The translations under genes were made by a program, and so were the position numbers. The notes beneath the pieces were generated by a model. It saw only the letters and a program-made list of their open reading frames with translations. It ran no database searches and was not told where the DNA came from. A stretch of DNA of 33,665 bases from Hyphomonadaceae bacterium (GTDB taxonomy: Bacteria; Pseudomonadota; Alphaproteobacteria; Caulobacterales; Hyphomonadaceae), in contig JAOATF010000190.1 in the NCBI GenBank assembly GCA_030158285.1, positions 1-33,665 of the forward strand, read 5' to 3'. Position 1 is the first letter of the stretch. The number at the start of each line of letters is the position of its first letter. Positions 7,459 to 15,956 of this stretch are shown here, one piece after another.

Positions 7459-8367
7459 ATGACCGGCGCTGCCATCGCGCTTGGCAATTTCGACGGGCTG
7501 CACGCCGGCCACCGCGCGGTTATCGAAAGCGCACGGGAGTCTGCGAAACGTCTTGGCGCGCCGCTGGGCGTGGCGACGTTCGAGCCTGCGCCGCGTCGGC
7601 ATTTCCAGCCGGATGCGCCGCCCTTTCGGCTGATGACGCCGGCGCAGCGCGGACTTGCTCTGGATCAGCTGGGCGTCGAGGAACTGCATCTCCTGCGGTT
7701 TGACGCGGCGATGGCGGCGATGACGGATCGCGAGTTCTGCGAGCGTGTGATCGTGGGCGAGGTTGGCGCGCGCAGTGTGAGCGTCGGGTTCGACTTCCGG
7801 TTCGGCAAGGGGCGTATGGGCGATGCGGACAGCCTGCAGCGCATCGGCGCGGAGTTGGGCTTTGACGTGAACATCGTCGCCGAAGTGCAGGCGGGCGGCG
7901 AGAAAGTTTCGTCCTCGCGCATCCGTACGGCGATTGAGCAGGGCGACATGGAGGAAGTGGCGCGCGGGCTTGGCGGGCTGTGGACGTTCGATGGCGTGGT
8001 GGAGCACGGCGAGAAGCGCGGGCGCACGCTGGGCTTTCCGACGGCGAACATGCAGCTGGGCGAGATCGTGCATCCGGCGCATGGTGTTTATGCCGTGTGG
8101 GCGCGGATCGATGGCGAGGAGACGTGGCGGCCGGGCGTGGCCAATTTCGGTCGCACGCCAACGACGGGCTTGCGCGATGCGCTGCTGGAGACGGTGATTT
8201 TCGATTGGTCGGGCGACCTCTATGGCAAGCGGTTGCATACGGCGTTCGTGAAGTTCCTGCGGCCCGAGCTGAAGTTCAGCGGGCTGGATGAGCTGGTGAA
8301 GCAGATGCATGGCGATGCTGCGGAGGCGCGGCGTGTGCTGGCCGCTACGCAGCCGCCTGCAGCGTAG
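7459..8367 (+). CDS. ribF: Bifunctional riboflavin kinase / FAD synthetase
   Basis: 302 residues making FMN and then FAD from riboflavin and ATP in the cytosol. The N-terminal nucleotidyltransferase domain has GNFDGLHAGH (residues 9-18) and SSSRIR (151-156). The C-terminal flavokinase domain starts near 175 and has GFPTAN (192-197) and the later GVYAVW and PGVANFGRTPT segments. The order ribF-ileS-lspA is conserved in proteobacteria. Here one lipoprotein gene is interposed between ribF and ileS. The spacing to the gene upstream is 6 bp. Confidence 0.96.
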   Translation: MTGAAIALGNFDGLHAGHRAVIESARESAKRLGAPLGVATFEPAPRRHFQPDAPPFRLMTPAQRGLALDQLGVEELHLLRFDAAMAAMTDREFCERVIVGEVGARSVSVGFDFRFGKGRMGDADSLQRIGAELGFDVNIVAEVQAGGEKVSSSRIRTAIEQGDMEEVARGLGGLWTFDGVVEHGEKRGRTLGFPTANMQLGEIVHPAHGVYAVWARIDGEETWRPGVANFGRTPTTGLRDALLETVIFDWSGDLYGKRLHTAFVKFLRPELKFSGLDELVKQMHGDAAEARRVLAATQPPAA

Positions 8368-8380
8368 TTGGTTGTAGGGG

Positions 8381-8920
8381 ATGCGCATGCGCTGGACTGT
8401 GTTGCTGCCGCTTGTTCTGGTTGCGTGTTCGCCGGCCAAGGAGGCTGTGCAGCCTGTCGCTGAAACGCCGGCGCCGGCGCTGGTCGAGGTGTTCGACGCG
8501 GCGCAGATCAGCCGGCTTGTCGCGCCGATGGATTATGTGCCGACGGCGCAGGCTGAAGAGACGCCCGAGGCCAATGCCTGGGTGGAGTTCAACGGACCGG
8601 ATGGCGAGACGTGGCGGGCGGAGGCGCGCCACTGCGCCAGCCACCGGCCGGGGGTGAAGTGCGAGGGCATCACGCTGACGGCGCGGGTGACAACGCCCAA
8701 GGCGACCGCTGAGGGCATGCTGGACTATGCCAACCGGTTCAATGGCGACCAGGCGACTGTCTTCATGTTCCAGGACGGCAAGGACCTGGTGGTCAGCGAC
8801 GACATCGTGCTGGACGGGGGAATTTCCAAGGTGAATCTGGAGGTTCAGCTGGCGGCGTTTTCGACTGTCCTGCGCCAGAACCGGGATTTCCTGCTCCGGG
8901 CGGCCGGGGTCATCGAGTAG
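8381..8920 (+). CDS. YbjN-domain-like lipoprotein
   Basis: 179 residues with a lipoprotein signal ending LVAC (lipidated Cys at 16) and a Pro/Ala linker to about residue 35. The rest follows the YbjN pattern: an amphipathic helix (AAQISRLVAP), a strand with 'WRAEARHC' and a second Cys (Cys85, Cys94), then the helix and strand around MLDYANRFNGDQATVFMFQDG, DIVLDGGIS and a final helix ending RQNRDFLL. The family is of unknown molecular function. The gene is 13 bp after ribF and is followed by a hairpin. The mature N-terminus CSPAK is the same as in the lipoprotein at 3697-4170, but the domains differ. Family call is from pattern only. Confidence 0.78.
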   Translation: MRMRWTVLLPLVLVACSPAKEAVQPVAETPAPALVEVFDAAQISRLVAPMDYVPTAQAEETPEANAWVEFNGPDGETWRAEARHCASHRPGVKCEGITLTARVTTPKATAEGMLDYANRFNGDQATVFMFQDGKDLVVSDDIVLDGGISKVNLEVQLAAFSTVLRQNRDFLLRAAGVIE

Positions 8921-8923
8921 GCG

Positions 8924-8952
8924 GCGTCCCCTAGGCGAAGCAGGGGGGACGC
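8924..8952 (+). terminator. GC-rich hairpin after the YbjN-like gene
   Basis: GCGTCCCC at 8924-8931 pairs perfectly with GGGGACGC at 8945-8952, four bases after the lipoprotein stop codon. There is no T-tract, so if it terminates at all it may only attenuate transcription into ileS or act as an mRNA 3' stabiliser. Confidence 0.4.
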
Positions 8953-8999
8953 GCTATCAGCCCGGTGATGACCCGTGTGATTTGCATACGAATTATGGG

Positions 9000-9034
9000 C
9001 CCGGCGGACGCATTCTGACGCGTTTCCCGCCGGG
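9000..9034 (+). other. Hairpin in the ileS leader
   Basis: CCCGGCGG (9000-9007) pairs with CCGCCGGG (9027-9034) around an 19-base loop, 42 bp before the ileS start. The 156-bp gap between the lipoprotein gene and ileS therefore holds two GC hairpins. No T-box features were recognised. Function unknown; it may simply be leader structure. Confidence 0.3.
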
Positions 9035-9076
9035 AAAGTCGTATCCGCCCCAGCTACAACTCAAGCGACGCCCATC

Positions 9077-12025
9077 ATGAGCAAACCCGAAAAAGACGAC
9101 GCAGCTAACCCGTACAAGGACACGCTGTTCCTTCCGAAGACCGATTTCCCGATGCGCGGCGGCCTGCCGCAACAGGAGCCCGCGCGGCTGGCCAAGTGGG
9201 AGGCCGATGGCCTCTACGCGCAGCTGCGCGCCGACGCGAAGGCGCGCAAGGCGCCGGCCTTCATGCTGCACGACGGCCCGCCCTATGCGAACGGCCACAT
9301 CCACATCGGCACGTCGATGAACAAGATCCTGAAGGACCTTGTCGTGCGCACGCGGCAGATGGCGGGATACGACGCTGACTATATCCCCGGCTGGGACTGC
9401 CACGGCCTTCCGATCGAATGGAAGGTCGAGGAGGAGTATCGCGCGGCGGGCAAGCAGAAGCGCGACGTGCCGATGGCGGAGTTCCGCAAGGCGTGCCGCG
9501 ACTACGCGCAGAAGTGGATCGACATCCAGCGCACCGAGTTCAAGCGGCTGGGCGGCGCGGGCAACTGGGCCGATCCCTACCTGACGATGGCGTACACATC
9601 GGAAGCGGCGACCGTGAAGGAGTTCCTGAAGGTCGCGATGAGTGGCCAGCTGCGCCGTGGCGCCAAGCCCGTGATGTGGAGCCCGGTGGAACAGACCGCG
9701 CTGGCGGAAGCGGAGATCGAGTACGCCGACCGCAAGGCGCAGATGATCTGGGTGAAGTTTCCGATCGCTGACGGAACTACGCCAGCATATGAACGCGGAG
9801 CGGAGAACGACGGGATCAAGTTCGGCGCTAGCGTTGTTATTTGGACAACCACGCCTTGGACGATCCCTGCAAACCGAGCGGTCACCTATTCGCGAAACAT
9901 TGCTTATTCATGCTTCGAAGTTGAAGCCATCGAAGAAGGTTTGGCATTCAAACCATGGGTGGATGTTGGCGAGCAACTTATTGTCGCTGATGACTTGGTC
10001 GCGAGCGTGATGGCGGCTGCCAAAGCTAAAAGCTGGCGGAAGGTATGCTCTGTCGATTTGAGCAGTTTTGATCCGTTGCGCCACCCTCTCCATACTGCAG
10101 GTTTGGATGGATACCAGTTCCTTGTTCCGTTGCTCGATGGCGATCACGTTTCAGCGGAAACAGGTACTGGCTTCGTCCACACGGCACCAAGCCACGGCGA
10201 GGACGACTACAACGTTTGGACGTGGAATCAGAAGGCTCTCGAACTCAAGTATCCGGGTATCGACACGTCGATCCCCAACACGGTCGATGCGTTTGGTCGT
10301 TATACCAAGGAGTGCCCCGGCTTTGAGGGACTCGAGATCATCACAGTCGACGGAAAAAAGCGCGGGCAGGATGGGCCGGCGAACAAGGCGGTGATGGACA
10401 AGCTGATCGAGGCTGGCGCGTTGCTGGCCCGGGGCGTGACCACGCTGCGCGATGCGCACTCGTGGCGATCCAAGGCGCCGGTGATCCGGCGCGGGACGCC
10501 GCAATGGTTCATCGCGATGGACCAGAAGCTGAGCCACCTGAAAGGTCAGGAAGGCAGGACGCTGCGCGAGCTGTGCCTCGAGGCGATCGATGCGACGGCC
10601 TTCACGCCGGAGCGTGGGCGCCAGCGTATCCGCGCGATGGTGGAAGAGCGGCCGGACTGGCTGATCTCGCGCCAGCGCGCGTGGGGCGTGCCGCTGACGC
10701 TGTTAGTCAATCGCGACACGGGCGAGATCCTGAAGGACGACGCGGTGAACGCGCGGATCGTTGCCGCCGTGAGCAAGAGCGGCGCGGATGCGTGGTTCGG
10801 TGGCGAAGCGGCGAGCTTCCTCGGCAATGACTACGACGCGGCGCAGTTCGAGAAGATCAACGACATTCTCGATGTGTGGTTCGATAGCGGCACGACGCAC
10901 GCCTTCACGCTGGAAGATCGCGGGCTGAAATGGCCGGCGGATGTCTATCTCGAAGGCTCGGACCAGCATCGCGGCTGGTTCCAGTCGTCGCTGCTGGAAA
11001 GCTGCGCGACGCGCGGCCGTGCGCCATACGACGCCATCGTTACGCACGGCTTCGTGCAGGACGAGCGCGGGAACAAGATGGCCAAGTCGCTCGGCAACAC
11101 CGTGTCGCCGATGGAAGTGTGCGAGAAGTTCGGCGCCGATATCCTGCGTATCTGGGTCGCGTCTTCGGACTATGCGGACGATCCGAGCTTCGGCTGGAAA
11201 CTGTTCGATGCGAACAGCGACAGCTATCGCAAGCTGCGCAACACGATGCGCTACCTGCTCGGTGCGCTGGACGGGTTCAGCGATGCGGAGCGCGTGGCGC
11301 ATGGCGACATGCCGAGCCTGGAGCGCTGGGTGCTGCATCGCCTTGCGGAGCTCGACAAGGTGGTGACGGAGGCTTACGCGGCCTACGACTTCAAGCGCGC
11401 CTTCCACGAGCTGATGAACTTCTGCGTGGTGGACCTGTCGGCGATCTACTTCGACATCCGCAAGGACAGCCTCTATTGCGACGCCCCGTCGTCCACCCGC
11501 CGCCGTGCCGCGCGCACGGTGATGGATGAGGTGTTCACGCGCCTGACCATCTGGTTTGCGCCGGTGATGGTGTTCACCTGCGAAGAGGCGTGGGAACAGC
11601 GCCATCCGGGCAAGCCATCCGTCCACCTGCAGCAATTCCCGAAAACGCCTGCGGGCTGGCTCGATGCCGGCGTCGCGGCGAAATGGGATGCGATCTTCAA
11701 GGTGCGCAAGGCCGTGACGGAGGCGCTGGAGATCGAGCGTCGCGAGAAGCGGATCGGTTCGGCGCTGGAGGCGGCTGTCACTGTCGCGGTCGGCGATGCT
11801 GACCTGCGCAAGGCGTTCGATGGCGAAGACCCGTCCGAGATCTTCATCACCTCCGAGGCGAGCCTTGTGGCGGGAGGCGAGGGTGTTGCTGTTACCTGCG
11901 CCCGCGCCGGGGGCGTGAAGTGCGCCCGGTCGTGGAAGTATTTCGACCCGGCGACGGCGGACCCCGCCTTCCCGGATATCACGCCGCGCGATGCGGCGGC
12001 CGTGCGTGAGTATCGGGGCGGGTGA
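9077..12025 (+). CDS. ileS: Isoleucyl-tRNA synthetase
   Basis: 982 residues, class Ia synthetase charging tRNA-Ile. The first signature is PPYANGHIHIGTS (HIGT in place of HIGH, a permitted variant). The second is NKMAKSLGN with Lys667-Ser671. The editing domain CP1 shows TTPWTIPANRAV and HTAPSHGEDDY. The C-terminal zinc-binding motif is degenerate: only KCARSW remains of the cysteine pairs, ending TPRDAAAVREY, as I recall from other alphaproteobacteria. Roughly 9770-10370, within CP1, has markedly lower G+C (300 hand-counted bases give about 52%) than the flanks (a line at 10561 gives 73%), yet the frame is intact. lspA starts 10 bp after the stop. Confidence 0.97.
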   Translation: MSKPEKDDAANPYKDTLFLPKTDFPMRGGLPQQEPARLAKWEADGLYAQLRADAKARKAPAFMLHDGPPYANGHIHIGTSMNKILKDLVVRTRQMAGYDADYIPGWDCHGLPIEWKVEEEYRAAGKQKRDVPMAEFRKACRDYAQKWIDIQRTEFKRLGGAGNWADPYLTMAYTSEAATVKEFLKVAMSGQLRRGAKPVMWSPVEQTALAEAEIEYADRKAQMIWVKFPIADGTTPAYERGAENDGIKFGASVVIWTTTPWTIPANRAVTYSRNIAYSCFEVEAIEEGLAFKPWVDVGEQLIVADDLVASVMAAAKAKSWRKVCSVDLSSFDPLRHPLHTAGLDGYQFLVPLLDGDHVSAETGTGFVHTAPSHGEDDYNVWTWNQKALELKYPGIDTSIPNTVDAFGRYTKECPGFEGLEIITVDGKKRGQDGPANKAVMDKLIEAGALLARGVTTLRDAHSWRSKAPVIRRGTPQWFIAMDQKLSHLKGQEGRTLRELCLEAIDATAFTPERGRQRIRAMVEERPDWLISRQRAWGVPLTLLVNRDTGEILKDDAVNARIVAAVSKSGADAWFGGEAASFLGNDYDAAQFEKINDILDVWFDSGTTHAFTLEDRGLKWPADVYLEGSDQHRGWFQSSLLESCATRGRAPYDAIVTHGFVQDERGNKMAKSLGNTVSPMEVCEKFGADILRIWVASSDYADDPSFGWKLFDANSDSYRKLRNTMRYLLGALDGFSDAERVAHGDMPSLERWVLHRLAELDKVVTEAYAAYDFKRAFHELMNFCVVDLSAIYFDIRKDSLYCDAPSSTRRRAARTVMDEVFTRLTIWFAPVMVFTCEEAWEQRHPGKPSVHLQQFPKTPAGWLDAGVAAKWDAIFKVRKAVTEALEIERREKRIGSALEAAVTVAVGDADLRKAFDGEDPSEIFITSEASLVAGGEGVAVTCARAGGVKCARSWKYFDPATADPAFPDITPRDAAAVREYRGG

Positions 12026-12034
12026 GGGCGTAGA

Positions 12035-12607
12035 ATGGCCGTGACGATGGACTGGATCTCGCGGGACAAGATGACCCGCGCCTGGCGCTGGGGCATTCCG
12101 CTGATCATTGCCATCGTGGTGGTGGACCAGCTGACCAAGGCCTGGGTGCTGGGCAATCCCGAATTCCGGGCGATTGACTGCCTGAACAAGGTCGCCCCGT
12201 GCGGCCGGATCGAGATGTCGTCGGTGATGGATTTCTCGATGATGTGGAACCGGGGGATCAGTTTCGGGCTGGCGCAGGCCGACGGTCTGGCCCGCTGGGC
12301 GCTGTTCGGCGTGATTTCATGTATCGCGGTCGGATTCACGATCTGGCTGCTCCGGGCGGAGCGCTGGCTGACGGCGCTGGCCCTTTCCATGGTGGTCGGG
12401 GGCGCTGTGGGTAACCTGATCGACCGCGCGATTTTCGGGGCAGTCGTTGATTTTGTTGACTTTCAGGGGCCGTGGTTCGGCGTGACGATTGGCGGCTGGC
12501 CGCTGGGTTTCCCGTGGATTTTCAACGTGGCGGACGCGGCGATCTCGCTCGGCGCCATAATTTTGCTGCTGGATCAGCTTCTGGTCGGACGCAAACGTCC
12601 GCGCTAG
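12035..12607 (+). CDS. lspA: Lipoprotein signal peptidase (signal peptidase II)
   Basis: 190-residue inner-membrane aspartic protease that removes the signal peptide from diacylglyceryl-modified prolipoproteins. It has four hydrophobic segments (about 19-35, 88-106, 112-128, 160-180). The conserved boxes are GGAVGNLIDR (Asn127, Asp130) and FNVADAAIS (Asn164, Asp167). Asp130 and Asp167 correspond to the catalytic dyad. There is a short insertion between TM1 and the first periplasmic box (residues 42-62). The gene follows ileS in the conserved ribF-ileS-lspA order and precedes a lipoprotein gene that is a likely substrate. Confidence 0.96.
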   Translation: MAVTMDWISRDKMTRAWRWGIPLIIAIVVVDQLTKAWVLGNPEFRAIDCLNKVAPCGRIEMSSVMDFSMMWNRGISFGLAQADGLARWALFGVISCIAVGFTIWLLRAERWLTALALSMVVGGAVGNLIDRAIFGAVVDFVDFQGPWFGVTIGGWPLGFPWIFNVADAAISLGAIILLLDQLLVGRKRPR

Positions 12608-12640
12608 AAGCTGACGGAGTCGGACCAGCGATCCCCCCTG

Positions 12641-12645
12641 AGGAG
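12641..12645 (+). promoter_or_regulatory. Ribosome binding site deciding a GTG start
   Basis: AGGAG at 12641-12645 lies 7 bases before a GTG at 12653 but only one base before the alternative in-frame GTG at 12647. The spacing favours 12653 as the start of the DUF3035 lipoprotein gene, giving a basic MKRYST N-terminus. Confidence 0.7.
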
Positions 12646-12652
12646 AGTGCAA

Positions 12653-13168
12653 GTGAAGCGTTATTCCACCCTCGGCCTTGTGGCGTTGACCGCCGTAACC
12701 CTGGCCGCGTGTGCTTCCTCTGGCGGGCCAGACGAGTTCCGGGTCGTGCGCAAGGCCCCGCTGTCGGTGCCGCCGGAATACAATCTCCGCCCGCCGACCA
12801 TCGGCCAGTCCCGCCCGCAAGAGCTGTCGCCTGAGGCGCAGGCCCGCGTCGCCGTGTTCGGCGTCGACATCGGCCAGAGCGCTAGCGATGGCGAGAAGAT
12901 GTTCGTTCGTGCTGCTGGTGGCGATGCGATCGACCGTACGGTTCGCGCGCAGGTGGATTTCGATGACGCGCAGACGCTGCGCAAGAACCGCTCGTTTGCC
13001 GACACCATCCTCAACTTCGGCGGCGGCGGACCTTCGGGCCAGCCGGTGATCGATCCCAAGGCCGAGGAAGAGCGCCTGAAGGCCGAGAACGAAGCGGTCA
13101 AGGACGTGACCGGCGGCGGCAAGATCGTGATCCAGCCGAAGCAGACCAGCAAGCTGCCGGGTCTTTGA
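12653..13168 (+). CDS. DUF3035 lipoprotein (BamF-like)
   Basis: 171 residues from the GTG at 12653. The signal peptide ends in the lipobox LAAC (Cys20). Directly after it comes GGPDEFRVVRKAPLSVPPEY and then NLRPP, the diagnostic DUF3035 box. In alphaproteobacteria, proteins with this box are described as BamF, an outer-membrane lipoprotein subunit of the beta-barrel assembly machine; I rely on memory for that link. The remainder is low-complexity, ending in a Gly- and Lys-rich tail. The gene is 45 bp after lspA and 20 bp before the M16 peptidase, consistent with one envelope-biogenesis operon. Confidence 0.85.
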   Translation: MKRYSTLGLVALTAVTLAACASSGGPDEFRVVRKAPLSVPPEYNLRPPTIGQSRPQELSPEAQARVAVFGVDIGQSASDGEKMFVRAAGGDAIDRTVRAQVDFDDAQTLRKNRSFADTILNFGGGGPSGQPVIDPKAEEERLKAENEAVKDVTGGGKIVIQPKQTSKLPGL

Positions 13169-13188
13169 GGCGAGACGGGTTCCAGACG

Positions 13189-14538
13189 ATGACGTTCGCC
13201 GTGCGCGCCTCCGTGAGATTCATGGTGGCGCTCGTGGCCATGATTGCCCTGCTGGTCTCGCCGGCGGTGGCGCAGTCGTCTCCGGACTGGACGCCTGAAA
13301 CCTTCACCCTGAAGAACGGCATGCGAGTGGTCGTGCTGCCGGATCATCGCGCGCCGGTGATCACGCACATGATCTGGTATCGCGTCGGTTCGGCCGACGA
13401 GACGCCGGGCAAGTCGGGCCTCGCGCACTTTCTCGAACACCTGATGTTCAAGGCGACGGCCGGTCTGGCGGATGGCGAGTATTCCAAGACGGTGGCGCGC
13501 AATGGCGGGCAGGATAACGCCGGCACGTCGTTCGATTTCACCAACTACCATTTCCGCATCGCCAAGGATCGCCTGCCGCTGATGATGCGGATGGAGGCGG
13601 ACCGCATCGTCAACCTGCAGCTCAGCGAAGAGGACGTGCTGTCCGAGCGCAAGGTTGTGCAGGAGGAGCGGCGGCAGGTTGTGGAGAGCAATCCGGCGGC
13701 GATCCTCGAAGAGAAGGTCTGGGCCAAGCTTTATACCGGGCATCCCTATGCGGTGCCGATCATCGGCCACATGAATGAGGTTGCGGTCCTGTCGCGCGCC
13801 GATGCGCTGGGCTGGTATCGCACGTGGTATGGGCCGGACAACGCGATCCTCGTGGTGGCGGGCGACATCACGGCGGCGGAGCTGAAGCCGCTGGCCGATG
13901 AGATCTATGGCGCCATTCCCCGGCGCGGGAATTTGAAAGTGCGGGCGATGCCGCCTGTGAAGCTGCTGACGAACTCGTCCGAGGTCAGCCATCGCGATCC
14001 CAAGGTGCGCCAGCCGACGTGGAGCCGTAACTGGCTGGGCGTGACGATGGGCGATCGCGATGCGGCGGCGCTGCAGGTGGGGATGCAGGTGCTGGGCGGT
14101 GGACGCACGAGCCGATTCTATCGCGAGCTGGTCGAGCGCGGGCAAGCAGTGTCCGTGTATGCGTACAGTAATGAAATGGAGGCGCGCGGGTCGCTGGTGA
14201 TCAACGCGCAACCGGCGCCGGGTGTGTCGATCGAGACGATCCGCGCGGCGAGCGTGGCGATCACCGACCGCTTCCTGCGCGAAGGCCCGACGCGCGAGGA
14301 ACTGGATCGCGCCAAGCGCATGATCGCGGCCAACGCCGTGTTCCGGCGCGACAACCAGATGGACATGGCCAACTGGTATGGCGGCATGCTGACGGCGGGG
14401 ATCTCGCTCGAGAAGATTGAAGCCTACGAGACAGAGATCGCGGCGGTGACGGCCGAGCAGGTGAAGGCGGCGATGAGCCGCTACATGCGGCTGAACCATG
14501 TCGATGCGTTGCTGCTGCCGCCGGAGGGCAAGCAATGA
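13189..14538 (+). CDS. M16 zinc metallopeptidase, catalytic partner
   Basis: 449 residues from the ATG at 13189; a TTG at 13165 would overlap the preceding stop and lacks a better ribosome site. Residues 1-29 are a Sec signal peptide (ending PAVAQ), so it is periplasmic. The inverted zinc motif HFLEH gives His80, Glu83 and His84. The further ligand is probably Glu159/160 in KVVQEERRQ. The second lobe (residues 240-440) is the inactive-fold repeat. In length it is a single-chain two-domain M16B peptidase, like mitochondrial processing peptidase beta. The gene overlaps the M16-like lipoprotein by ATGA, so both are probably made in equal amounts and form a heterodimer. Confidence 0.93.
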   Translation: MTFAVRASVRFMVALVAMIALLVSPAVAQSSPDWTPETFTLKNGMRVVVLPDHRAPVITHMIWYRVGSADETPGKSGLAHFLEHLMFKATAGLADGEYSKTVARNGGQDNAGTSFDFTNYHFRIAKDRLPLMMRMEADRIVNLQLSEEDVLSERKVVQEERRQVVESNPAAILEEKVWAKLYTGHPYAVPIIGHMNEVAVLSRADALGWYRTWYGPDNAILVVAGDITAAELKPLADEIYGAIPRRGNLKVRAMPPVKLLTNSSEVSHRDPKVRQPTWSRNWLGVTMGDRDAAALQVGMQVLGGGRTSRFYRELVERGQAVSVYAYSNEMEARGSLVINAQPAPGVSIETIRAASVAITDRFLREGPTREELDRAKRMIAANAVFRRDNQMDMANWYGGMLTAGISLEKIEAYETEIAAVTAEQVKAAMSRYMRLNHVDALLLPPEGKQ

Positions 14539-15866
14539 TGCGGGCGCTGGCGGTTGCAATGGCGATGCTGGGGCTGGCGGCGTGCCAGACGGTTGCGCCT
14601 ACACCAATCGCGCCGAAGTCGTCGCTGGCGGACGTGCAGGTGGTGACATCGCCGGGCGGCATCACGGCGTGGCTGGTGTCCGAGAGTTTCGTGCCGATGG
14701 TGGCGATGGAAGTCGCCTGGAAGGGCGGCGGCTATGCCGAGCCGAAGGGCAAGGAAGGCGCCGGCTGGGTGCTGGCCTACATGATGAACGAAGGCGCGGG
14801 AGACCTCGATACGACTGCCTATGGCGCGCGCATGCAGGACCTGAACATGGAGTTCGCCTGCGGCGTCTGGGTCGACTGGACGACGTGCAGCATGTCGACG
14901 CTGAAGGACACGGCGGACGAAAGCTTCGACATGATGAAGCTGGCGTTCAGCAAGCTGCGTCTCGACAACGAGCCGCTGGAGCGCGCCAAACGCGAGATGA
15001 CGGTCAACATCGACCGCAACAAGTCGAACCCGCGCAGCGTCGCCAGCATTGCGATGAACGAAGCGATGATCCCGGGGCATGCCTATGACCGCAACCCGAC
15101 GGCCGAGACGGTCGGCTCGATCTCGCGCGCGGATGTGAAATCGCTGATGCAGACGCTGATGACGCGCGACCGGCTGATGGTGGTCGTGGTGGGCGACATC
15201 ACGGCAGAGGAATTGAAACCGCGTCTGGACGATGTATTCGGCGCGCTGCCGGCAACGTCGGTGCTGCCGGACATCAAGGACGCTGTCGCGAAGCCGGCGC
15301 CGGTTGAGCCGATCATCAAGGTGCTGCCGCAACCGCAGACGCTGGTGCTGTTCTCCGGTCCGGGCGTGCGGCGCGACGATCCGGATTTCTTTGCGGCGTA
15401 CATGCTGAACTACATTCTCGGCGGCGGTGGTTTCTCCTCGCGGCTGGTGGACGATATCCGCGAACAGCGCGGCCTCACCTATGGCATCGGCACGGGGCTG
15501 AGCATCCAGCCGCACTACTGGCGCTGGACCGGCTCGGTCTCGACCATGAACGACAAGGCCGATGAGGTGGTCGGCCTCGTGCGCGAGAATATCGAGCGAC
15601 TGGGCAAGGACGGTCCGACCGAACAGGAACTGGCGGACGCCAAGGCCTACATCACCGGCGCATTCCCGCTGGCGTTCGACTCCAACGCCAAGATCGCCAA
15701 GAACCTGCTGGGCTTCTGGCAGGACGAACAGGACGCCGACTACGTCCAGCGCCGCAATTCCTACTTCGAGGCCGTGACGCTGGATGACCTCAAGCGCGTG
15801 GCCGCGAAGTACATGAAGGCCAAGGACTTCACCTTCGTGATGGTCGGCCAACCGGCAAACGACTGA
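14535..15866 (+). CDS. M16-like lipoprotein, non-catalytic partner
   Basis: 443 residues. The N-terminus is a lipoprotein signal ending LAAC (Cys17), so the protein should be membrane-anchored. The overall M16 fold is recognisable (VAMEVAWKGGGYAEPKGKEG, VVVVGDIT, LGGGGFSSRL). The HxxEH site is replaced by LAYMMNEG, so no zinc can bind. The second lobe keeps EQRGLTYGIG, which contains the Arg/Tyr pair used by M16 enzymes to hold substrate. This active/inactive pairing is known for MPP alpha/beta and for bacterial M16B heterodimers. It overlaps its partner by 4 bp. Two ATGs (14535, 14538) are possible starts. Confidence 0.92.
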   Translation: MMRALAVAMAMLGLAACQTVAPTPIAPKSSLADVQVVTSPGGITAWLVSESFVPMVAMEVAWKGGGYAEPKGKEGAGWVLAYMMNEGAGDLDTTAYGARMQDLNMEFACGVWVDWTTCSMSTLKDTADESFDMMKLAFSKLRLDNEPLERAKREMTVNIDRNKSNPRSVASIAMNEAMIPGHAYDRNPTAETVGSISRADVKSLMQTLMTRDRLMVVVVGDITAEELKPRLDDVFGALPATSVLPDIKDAVAKPAPVEPIIKVLPQPQTLVLFSGPGVRRDDPDFFAAYMLNYILGGGGFSSRLVDDIREQRGLTYGIGTGLSIQPHYWRWTGSVSTMNDKADEVVGLVRENIERLGKDGPTEQELADAKAYITGAFPLAFDSNAKIAKNLLGFWQDEQDADYVQRRNSYFEAVTLDDLKRVAAKYMKAKDFTFVMVGQPAND

Positions 15867-15956
15867 TTTTCCAGCAAGAAAGCAGAGATCAGAAAAGCTG
15901 TGGGGTCTGGCTGCCGCGCCGACTGCAATCGCAGCGGTAGGACGCTAAGGTAGGGC

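Noticed and set aside
6802-8439. 545-codon antisense frame across the MaoC and ribF genes
   Set aside because: Same shadow pattern; the plus-strand genes have complete catalytic motifs.
13165-13188. TTG start adding 8 residues to the M16 peptidase
   Set aside because: It overlaps the previous stop codon and the ATG at 13189 sits directly before a normal signal peptide.
12661-14559. 632-codon antisense open frame across the DUF3035 and M16 genes
   Set aside because: Very rich in His and Arg, no domain seen, and fully covered by genes with clear motifs on the plus strand.
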